A stretch of DNA of 42,344 nucleotides from Pelagibius sp. (lineage in GTDB: Bacteria; Pseudomonadota; Alphaproteobacteria; Kiloniellales; Kiloniellaceae): the NCBI RefSeq assembly GCF_028281305.1, contig NZ_JANQKD010000018.1:1-42344 (forward strand), in the 5' to 3' direction. Below the pieces are notes generated by a model. That model saw nothing but the letters and a program-made list of their open reading frames with translations, had not been told where the DNA came from and ran no database searches. Below are positions 34,889-42,344 of this stretch, one piece after another. The position numbers and the translations under genes are program-made. Within the stretch, counting starts at the first letter, position 1. Every line of letters starts with the position of its first letter.

Positions 34889-36361
34889 ATGCAGGTCACG
34901 GAAGTAAGCAGCGAAGGCTTGAAGCGCGACTTCAAAGTTGTCATTGGCGCCAAAGAGATAGGCGAGAAAGTTGAAGCGCGGCTTCGGGAGCTGAGCGCGC
35001 GGGTCAAGATCCCCGGGTTCCGTCCGGGTAAGGCGCCGATCAAGCTCCTCAAACAGCGCTACGGGCCCTCGGTGATGGGCGAGGTACTGGAACGTGCCGT
35101 GACCGATTCCTCGGCCCAGGCGCTCAACGAGCGGGGACTGCGCCCTGCCGTTCAGCCGAAGATCGAAATCGTGTCCTTCGATGATGGCAAGGACCTGGAA
35201 TACAGCATGGCCATCGAGCTGCTGCCCGAGATCGAGCCGATGGACTTCTCGACGATCGAACTGGAGCGGCTGCGCGTTGCGGTTCCGGACGGGGATCTCG
35301 AGGCGGCCATGGAGCGGCTGGCTGCGGCGCGCAAGGAGTCCAAGCCCCTGGAGACGCCGCGCAAGGCGGAGGCGGGCGACATTCTGGTGCTGGACTTCAA
35401 GGGCACGGTCCATGGCGAGGCGCTGCCCGGGATGGCTGCCGATGATCATCATCTGGAACTGGGGTCCAGCAGCTTTATCGAGGGCTTCGAGGATCAGCTG
35501 ATCGGGACCGAGGCCGGCGAGACCCGCGAGGTCAACGTGACCTTTCCAGAGGCCTACGGTAACGAGAAGCTGGCGGGCCAGCCGGCGGTCTTCCAGTGCA
35601 CCATCAAGGAAATCCGCGAGGCCGTGCCGGCGGAGATGAACGACGAACTCGCCAAGTCCATGGGCGCGGAGAGTGTCGAGGACCTGCGTGACAAGGTGAA
35701 AGAGCGCCTGGGTGCCGACTACGAAGGTCTCTCGCGCATGCGCCTGAAGCGGCAGATCCTGGACCAGCTCGCCGACTCGCACGACTTCGGCGTGCCGGAG
35801 AGCATGGTCGATCTGGAATTCGAAGCGATCTGGCGCCAGGTCGAGGCGGACCGCGAAAAGGGCAACGTCGATCCGGACGACGAAGGCAAGGACGAGGACG
35901 CCATCAAAGGCGAGTACCGGACCATCGCCGAGCGGCGCGTCCGGCTTGGTCTGTTGCTGTCCGAGGTCGGCCGCCTCAATCAGATCGATGTCGCCCAGGA
36001 AGAGGTGAACCGCGCTCTGTTCCAGGAGGCCCAGCGCCATCCCGGGCAGGAGCAGCAGGTGCTGGAGTTCTACAAGGCAAACCCGGAAGCGCTGGCCCAG
36101 CTTCGCGCGCCGCTGTTTGAAGACAAGGTGATCGACTTCATCATCGATCTGGCAAAGGTCACGGAGCGGGAGGTTTCGCCCGAACAGCTGCGCGAGGAGG
36201 AGGAAAAAGACGCCGCCGCGGCCGAGAAGCAGGCCGAAGAGGCAAAGAAGCCCGCCAAGAAGGCAGCCGGGAAGGCCCAGAAGAAATCCCAAAGCAAAGC
36301 CAAGAAAACCGAAACGCAGGATGCGGCCGACGAGGCGAAGGAAGACGAGGAACCCTCTTAA
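34889..36361 (+). CDS. tig: Trigger factor
   Basis: Ribosome-associated chaperone and peptidyl-prolyl isomerase, 490 residues. The N-terminal ribosome-docking region has VKIPGFRPGKAPIKLLKQRYG (signature GFRxGKxP, residues ~43-50), followed by an FKBP-type domain with LDFKGTVHGEALPG, SFIEGFEDQLIG and FPEAYGNEKLAG, then a helical C-terminal chaperone domain and a Lys/Ala/Glu-rich tail from ~430. The last part is longer and more charged than in E. coli. It precedes clpP, clpX and lon in the conserved order. Confidence 0.96.
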   Translation: MQVTEVSSEGLKRDFKVVIGAKEIGEKVEARLRELSARVKIPGFRPGKAPIKLLKQRYGPSVMGEVLERAVTDSSAQALNERGLRPAVQPKIEIVSFDDGKDLEYSMAIELLPEIEPMDFSTIELERLRVAVPDGDLEAAMERLAAARKESKPLETPRKAEAGDILVLDFKGTVHGEALPGMAADDHHLELGSSSFIEGFEDQLIGTEAGETREVNVTFPEAYGNEKLAGQPAVFQCTIKEIREAVPAEMNDELAKSMGAESVEDLRDKVKERLGADYEGLSRMRLKRQILDQLADSHDFGVPESMVDLEFEAIWRQVEADREKGNVDPDDEGKDEDAIKGEYRTIAERRVRLGLLLSEVGRLNQIDVAQEEVNRALFQEAQRHPGQEQQVLEFYKANPEALAQLRAPLFEDKVIDFIIDLAKVTEREVSPEQLREEEEKDAAAAEKQAEEAKKPAKKAAGKAQKKSQSKAKKTETQDAADEAKEDEEPS

Positions 36362-36484
36362 GGCGGGGCCTGCGGGCGGCAGGGCCGGCATCGCCGCCGC
36401 CCCGCCGTGAGCTTGTCGTCACAGCCCGCCGACCCCAAGTGAGTTCATGCTGCGCCGAGGCGCACCCGCATCAGAGGAAGGTCC

Positions 36485-37159
36485 ATGAGTTATCTGTCCG
36501 ATCCGGTCATGAAGCATCAAGAAACGGTGATGAACACCCTGGTCCCCATGGTGGTCGAGCAGACCAGCCGCGGGGAGCGCGCCTACGACATCTACTCGCG
36601 CCTGTTGAAGGAGCGCATCATCTTTCTGACCGGGCCGGTGCACGATGCGGTGGCGAGCCTGATCTGCGCCCAGCTGCTCTATCTGGAGTCCGAGAACCCG
36701 AACCAGGACATCTTCTTCTACATCAACTCCCCCGGCGGCGTCGTGACGTCGGGGCTGGCGATGTATGACACCATGCAGTATGTGCGCCCGGACGTGCACA
36801 CGGTCTGCATCGGCCAGGCCGCCTCCGCCGGCTCGCTGCTGCTGATGGCCGGGGCGGCGGGCAAGCGCTTTGCGCTGCCCAACTCGAAGATCATGATCCA
36901 CCAGCCCTCCGGCGGCTACCAGGGGCAGGTGACGGACATCCAGATCCACGCCGAAGACATTCTGCGCACGCGCAGCCGGCTGAACGAGATCTACGTCAAG
37001 CACTGCGGCCAGGATCTGGCCACGGTCGAGGCCTCGATGGAGCGCGACAACTTCATGTCGCCGGAAGAGGCCAAGGAATTCGGGCTGATCGACGAGGTGG
37101 TCTCCCAGCGTCCGAGCGACGAACTGGAGGCGACCTCCCATCCCGATAAGATCGACTAG
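36485..37159 (+). CDS. clpP: ATP-dependent Clp protease proteolytic subunit
   Basis: Serine protease forming the ClpXP/ClpAP barrel; 224 residues with a short N-terminal propeptide-like extension. Triad Ser114 in [11 protein letters not shown], His139 in [12 protein letters not shown] and Asp188 in MERDNF. GAGGAAGG upstream supports ATG 36485. It lies 123 bases after tig and before clpX. Confidence 0.96.
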   Translation: MSYLSDPVMKHQETVMNTLVPMVVEQTSRGERAYDIYSRLLKERIIFLTGPVHDAVASLICAQLLYLESENPNQDIFFYINSPGGVVTSGLAMYDTMQYVRPDVHTVCIGQAASAGSLLLMAGAAGKRFALPNSKIMIHQPSGGYQGQVTDIQIHAEDILRTRSRLNEIYVKHCGQDLATVEASMERDNFMSPEEAKEFGLIDEVVSQRPSDELEATSHPDKID

Positions 37160-37279
37160 GGGCGCGGCCCCGCGCGCCGGCATCCCCGGAAAGACCGGAC
37201 CCCTGGTCCGGCCGGGATCGGCAAAATTGTTGGTGCGCGAAGGGACGTTAACCTTTTCATTAAGGGATTGTTGAGCCCT

Positions 37280-37300
37280 GACAATTAGGCTCAAATTGTC
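37280..37300. promoter_or_regulatory. Perfect 7-7-7 inverted repeat upstream of clpX
   Basis: GACAATT, 7 bases, AATTGTC in the 263-base clpP-clpX gap. Upstream are TTAACC and TTAAGG (37250-37265), CtrA-like half-sites with an 8-base gap. Together these suggest a separately regulated clpX promoter. Confidence 0.4.
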
Positions 37301-37422
37301 GTGTTGGCGGAAAGCCGGGCGGCACGTACGAGGAAGCCGGCAGGGCTGGTTTTTGTCGTTGTGCGGGCACGGGGCGTTTGACTAACATGGCACCGTGCGG
37401 AACTGGCCTCTAGAAAAGCGGT

Positions 37423-38688
<1,266 letters not shown>

Positions 38689-38832
38689 GCGCCTGAATTA
38701 CCATGGTTAATGCCGGGCCTTGAAGTCCCGGTCAGAATCTACAATTTTTAAATCGAAATGCGGTAGACTCCGTTCATTCTGGGTGTTTGCCGGAACCCTC
38801 CCTGTCCGGCTCGTAATCTCATAAGAGGTATT

Positions 38833-41244
38833 ATGTTGGAACTCGCCCGCGGCAATCTCTTCCCGGTCCTGCCCCTGCGGGACATCGTGGTCTTTCCACA
38901 CATGATCGTGCCGCTCTTCGTCGGCCGCGACAAATCCGTGCGCGCCCTCGAAGACGTGATGAAGGACGACAAGCAGATCCTGCTGGTCACGCAGAAGAAT
39001 GCGGCGCAGGACGACCCCACGCCGCCGGATATCTATTCGGTCGGCACCATCGGCACCGTGCTGCAGCTCCTGAAGCTGCCGGACGGGACGGTGAAGGTGC
39101 TGGTCGAAGGCGGCCAGCGCGCGCGCATCACCAAGTACGCGGATACCGAGGACTTCTTTCAGGCCCACGCGGAAATTGTCCAGGACGACGACGGCGACGA
39201 CCGCGAGCTGGACGCATTAGCCCGCACGGTGGTTTCGCAGTTCGAGCAGTACATCAAGCTGAACAAGAAGATCCCGCCGGAGGTGCTGGTGTCGATCAAT
39301 CAGATCGACGACTTCAGCAAGCTCGCGGACACGGTCGCCTCCCACCTGGCGCTGAAGATTCCCGAGAAGCAGGAGCTGCTGGAAAGCGAGACCGTCAGCG
39401 ACCGCCTGGAAAAGGTCTATGCCTTCATGGAAGGCGAGATCGGCGTCCTGCAGGTGGAGAAGCGCATCCGCAACCGCGTCAAGCGGCAGATGGAGAAGAC
39501 CCAACGCGAGTACTATCTGAATGAGCAGTTGAAGGCCATTCAGAAGGAGCTTGGCGAGGGCGAGGACGGCCGTGACGAACTGGCCGAGATCGAGGAGCGC
39601 ATCAAGTCCACGAAGCTCTCGAAGGAAGCCAACGAAAAGGCTATGGCGGAGCTGAAGAAGCTGCGCTCCATGAGCCCGATGTCGGCGGAAGCCACCGTGG
39701 TGCGCAACTATCTGGACTGGATTCTCTCGATCCCCTGGAAGAAGCGCACCAAGATCAAGCGCGACATCAACAACGCCCAGGAGATCCTGGACGCCGACCA
39801 CTATGGCCTGGAGAAGGTCAAGGAACGCATCCTTGAGTACCTGGCCGTGCAGCAGCGCATGAAGAAGGTGAAGGGCCCGATCCTTTGCCTCGTCGGACCG
39901 CCGGGCGTCGGCAAGACCTCGCTGGGCAAGTCCATCGCCAAGGCAACGGGGCGCAACTTCGTGCGCATGAGCCTGGGCGGCGTGCGCGACGAGGCCGAGG
40001 TGCGGGGTCACCGCCGCACCTACATCGGATCGATGCCGGGCAAGGTGATCCAGAGCATGAAGAAGGCGAAGTCGTCGAACCCGCTGTTCCTGCTCGACGA
40101 GGTCGACAAGCTGGGCGCCGACTGGCGGGGCGACCCCTCTTCGGCGTTGCTCGAGGTGCTCGATCCCGAACAGAACAGCAGCTTCAACGACCACTATCTG
40201 GAGGTCGACTACGACCTCTCCGACGTGATGTTCGTGACGACGGCGAACACCCTGCGCATGCCGGGTCCGCTGCTCGACCGCATGGAGGTGATCCGCATCC
40301 CCGGCTATACCGAGGACGAGAAAACGCAGATCGCGGTGCGGTACCTGATTCCCAAGCAGATGAAGGACCACGGCATCAAGCCGGAGGAATGGTCGATCTC
40401 AGAGCAGGCGCTGCGCGACCTCATCCGCCTCTACACCCGGGAGGCCGGGGTCAGAAACCTCGAGCGCGAGATTGCCGGTCTGGTTCGCAAGGCGGTCAAG
40501 GAGATCGCCATGGGCAAGACCAAGGTTGTCGCGGTCAACCGCCGCAACCTGGCCAAGTTCGCCGGTGTGCCGCGGTATCGCCACGGTGAGGCCGAACAGG
40601 AGGATATGGTGGGCGTCTCCACCGGTCTGGCCTGGACGGAGGTGGGCGGTGAACTGCTGTCGATCGAGGCCGTCACGCTGCCCGGCAAGGGCAAGGTGAC
40701 GGCGACCGGCAAGCTGGGCGACGTCATGAAAGAGTCGATCCAGGCCGCCGAATCCTATGTGAAGAGCCGGGCCGTCGATTACGGCATCAAGCCGACTCTG
40801 TTCGAGCGCAAGGATATTCACGTGCACGTGCCCGAAGGCGCGACGCCGAAGGACGGTCCCTCCGCCGGCGTGGCCATGGTGACGGCGATCGTGTCGGTGC
40901 TTACCGGCAACGCGGTGCGCCGCGATGTCGCCATGACCGGCGAAGTCACCTTGCGCGGGCGCGTGCTGCCGATCGGCGGCTTGAAGGAAAAGCTGCTGGC
41001 GGCTCTGCGCGCCAACATCAAAACCGTTCTCATTCCCAAGGAGAACGAGAAGGATCTCGCCGACATTCCCGACAACGTCAAGCGCGGTATGGAGATCATT
41101 CCGACCTCGACTGTCGACGAAGTGCTGGAACGTGCGCTGGTCGAAAAACTCACGCCGATCGAATGGAACGAATCGGACGAGGACGTTGGCGCGACTCGGG
41201 CGCCGGAAGGCGAGGGCGGTCGCTCGGGCGTCGTGACACACTAG
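38833..41244 (+). CDS. lon: Lon protease
   Basis: ATP-dependent AAA+ protease, 803 residues. N-terminal LON substrate domain from [23 protein letters not shown], Walker A GPPGVGKT (355-362), Walker [10 protein letters not shown] and the proteolytic domain with Ser677 in DGPSAGVAM and Lys720 in [18 protein letters not shown] precedes the ATG. It degrades misfolded and regulatory proteins; in alphaproteobacteria these include DnaA and CcrM, which links it to the GANTC theme. Confidence 0.97.
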   Translation: MLELARGNLFPVLPLRDIVVFPHMIVPLFVGRDKSVRALEDVMKDDKQILLVTQKNAAQDDPTPPDIYSVGTIGTVLQLLKLPDGTVKVLVEGGQRARITKYADTEDFFQAHAEIVQDDDGDDRELDALARTVVSQFEQYIKLNKKIPPEVLVSINQIDDFSKLADTVASHLALKIPEKQELLESETVSDRLEKVYAFMEGEIGVLQVEKRIRNRVKRQMEKTQREYYLNEQLKAIQKELGEGEDGRDELAEIEERIKSTKLSKEANEKAMAELKKLRSMSPMSAEATVVRNYLDWILSIPWKKRTKIKRDINNAQEILDADHYGLEKVKERILEYLAVQQRMKKVKGPILCLVGPPGVGKTSLGKSIAKATGRNFVRMSLGGVRDEAEVRGHRRTYIGSMPGKVIQSMKKAKSSNPLFLLDEVDKLGADWRGDPSSALLEVLDPEQNSSFNDHYLEVDYDLSDVMFVTTANTLRMPGPLLDRMEVIRIPGYTEDEKTQIAVRYLIPKQMKDHGIKPEEWSISEQALRDLIRLYTREAGVRNLEREIAGLVRKAVKEIAMGKTKVVAVNRRNLAKFAGVPRYRHGEAEQEDMVGVSTGLAWTEVGGELLSIEAVTLPGKGKVTATGKLGDVMKESIQAAESYVKSRAVDYGIKPTLFERKDIHVHVPEGATPKDGPSAGVAMVTAIVSVLTGNAVRRDVAMTGEVTLRGRVLPIGGLKEKLLAALRANIKTVLIPKENEKDLADIPDNVKRGMEIIPTSTVDEVLERALVEKLTPIEWNESDEDVGATRAPEGEGGRSGVVTH

Positions 41245-41283
41245 ACGCGACTCGGAAATCGCCGATTCGTTTGCTGATTTGTG

Positions 41284-41316
41284 GGGGTTCTTTAGCTCAA
41301 AACCGGCTAAAACCCC
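41284..41316 (+). terminator. Hairpin after lon
   Basis: GGGGTT-CT-TTAGC, loop TCAAAACCG, GCTAA-AACCCC: an 11-bp stem with a 2-base bulge, 40 bases after the lon stop, followed by TGCATTTCTG. A probable terminator with a short U-run. Confidence 0.5.
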
Positions 41317-41439
41317 TGCATTTCTGCGCTTCTCACGTTGACTGTGTCTGATTTAGCGATCTACAATTTGGGCCTCCTCGGAGCGGTTTTCTTTATCTCT
41401 CTGCACTTCCTAATCCCTACTGTTTAGAAGGGGGTCCAC

Positions 41440-41712
41440 GTGAACAAGAATGATCTGGTAGCAGTTGTCGCGGATAAGACGGGTCTGTCGAAGGCTGATG
41501 CGACGAAGTCGGTCGATGGCGTCTTCGATGCAATCACCGAGTCTTTGAAGTCCGGCAACGAGGTGCGCCTCGTCGGCTTTGGCACCTTTACCGTGACGAA
41601 GCGCGCTGCTTCTCAGGGGCGCAACCCGCGCACCGGTGAGCCGATTCAGATTGCTGCGTCCATGCAGCCGAAGTTCAAGGCCGGTAAGGGCCTGAAAGAC
41701 GCGGTGAACTAA
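41440..41712 (+). CDS. hup: DNA-binding protein HU
   Basis: Histone-like protein of 90 residues. MNKNDLVAVVADKTGLSKADATKSVDGVFDAI forms the helical base, VRLVGFGTFTVTKRA and GRNPRTGEPIQIAAS the DNA-wrapping arms, with the intercalating Pro in NPRTGEP. The start is a GTG with AAGGGGG seven bases upstream. It follows lon with its own 195-base gap, as in many proteobacteria. Confidence 0.96.
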   Translation: MNKNDLVAVVADKTGLSKADATKSVDGVFDAITESLKSGNEVRLVGFGTFTVTKRAASQGRNPRTGEPIQIAASMQPKFKAGKGLKDAVN

Positions 41713-41740
41713 ACCGCCAGCACAAGCTTGCGAAAAGCTG

Positions 41741-41782
41741 CCGGCCGCCCCGCTTGCATCGGAGGCGGCCGGTGCTATTTTG
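41741..41782 (+). terminator. Terminator of hup
   Basis: CCGGCCGCC, 14-base loop, GGCGGCCGG, followed by TGCTATTTTGG. It lies 28 bases after the HU stop codon. Confidence 0.6.
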
Positions 41783-41882
41783 GGCTCCTGCCGCGACCCT
41801 GGGTTTCCGGCAGGGCAGCGGAAGTCGAAGCCTGCAGGGCCGCGGCCTTCGGATCGGGCAGCGGCGCTGCCACAGTTTCTTC

Positions 41883-41958
41883 GGGCGGTTAGCTCAGCTG
41901 GCAGAGCATCGCGTTTACACCGCGAGTGTCGGCGGTTCGATCCCGTCACCGCCCACCA
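41883..41958 (+). tRNA. tRNA-Val (TAC anticodon)
   Basis: Acceptor GGGCGGT / ACCGCCC, D-arm AGCTCAGCTGGCAGAGC, anticodon stem TCGCG / CGCGA with loop TTTACAC giving TAC, T-loop GTTCGATCC, A73 and encoded CCA. 76 bases. Confidence 0.96.
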
Positions 41959-42221
41959 CCACCTTTCCCGAGCCTCGACTGCTCCCTCTGCGGCCCTTGC
42001 GGCCTTTGCCGCAGGGGCCCGGACAAGCCCAGGCAGCCCTCTCCCGCCTGGGCGCCGCAAATCTTTCGAAAGCGTTAAGACCTTGTGCCGCATAGTCGCC
42101 GCCAAGGGATGGCGGGCGAGCTACCGGAGGTTTCCCGGCCCTGGCCCAGGGTCACGTCCGGGTTCCGCATTCCCTTAGGCAAATCAGGGGGAAAATACGC
42201 ATCGGCATGGCTTCGCGCTGC

Positions 42222-42250
42222 TTGACACCCGCTGGGCGGTGGAGTACATC
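42222..42250 (+). promoter_or_regulatory. Sigma-70 promoter of tRNA-Asp
   Basis: TTGACA at 42222-42227, 17 bases, TACATC at 42245-42250. Spacing is ideal and the -35 is perfect; transcription would start about 10 bases before the tRNA. The stretch 41960-42220 between the two tRNAs shows nothing else. Confidence 0.7.
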
Positions 42251-42266
42251 ACCGCGTCCCAGCTAC

Positions 42267-42343
<77 letters not shown>

Positions 42344-42344
42344 T

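Noticed and set aside
41433..41446. A second parS site around GTCCACGTGAAC before HU
   Set aside because: Only the CACGTG core matches; the flanks do not follow the parS palindrome.

Overview
This is a high-GC alphaproteobacterial chromosome segment, most likely from the Rhodospirillales or a related order; I cannot name the genus. The evidence is the gene order tig-clpP-clpX-lon-hup with tRNA-Val and tRNA-Asp, a glnB-glnA pair behind a sigma-54 promoter, a SUF operon led by an Rrf2 regulator, GANTC (CcrM-type) sites, a chromosomal parS-like site, and frequent GTG/TTG starts. No phage, IS element, CRISPR array or plasmid gene was found.

Layout. 1-1.5 kb: minus-strand SUF iron-sulfur operon start (Rrf2 regulator, then sufB cut by the window edge). 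1.7-10.1 kb: a periplasmic or secreted block with a small Cys-containing secreted protein, a cytochrome c remnant, an intact class I cytochrome c, three cytochrome P460-family proteins, a Sel1-repeat protein, a large MscS-type channel, upp, and a small unknown protein. The middle P460 gene is exceptional. Its mature N-terminus is about 180 residues of NPC-NPC repeats carrying about 40 cysteines, and a phased cluster of four GANTC sites lies upstream of it. 10.2-17.9 kb: a stand-alone AsnC-type ligand-binding protein, a GNAT acetyltransferase, a triplicated RTX protein, a DUF6502/DUF5666 pair, a DEAD-box helicase, an isochorismatase-like hydrolase and an alpha/beta hydrolase. 17.9-21.5 kb: a minus-strand B12 uptake operon (DUF1636, ABC ATPase, binding protein, permease) behind a cobalamin riboswitch and a palindrome. 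21.6-25.8 kb: parE, an acyl-CoA thioesterase with a translationally overlapping secreted protein, and a Tat-exported BTLCP-type cysteine protease. 26-29.3 kb: glnA, glnB and a class I aminotransferase. 29.4-34.8 kb: a palindromic repeat, tRNA-His, a putative envelope protein, an AT-rich intergenic region with a near-perfect parS, an HpaI-type aldolase, a fused NAD(P)HX epimerase/dehydratase, two tandem paralogous small proteins and tRNA-Leu. 34.9-42.3 kb: trigger factor, ClpP, ClpX, Lon and HU, then tRNA-Val and tRNA-Asp.

How the genes work together. The SUF, glnBA, B12 and proteostasis blocks are standard and each has a recognisable control element (Rrf2-type palindrome, sigma-54 promoter, riboswitch). 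The 2.4-9.7 kb block looks like a lineage-specific set of exported c-type haem proteins: one mono-haem electron carrier and three P460-type proteins that each keep the CxxCH motif and a Lys in the position expected for the P460 haem cross-link. The NPC-repeat P460 protein, with its tightly linked Sel1-repeat neighbour, is the best candidate for an undescribed system. Its function is not known and is not claimed here.
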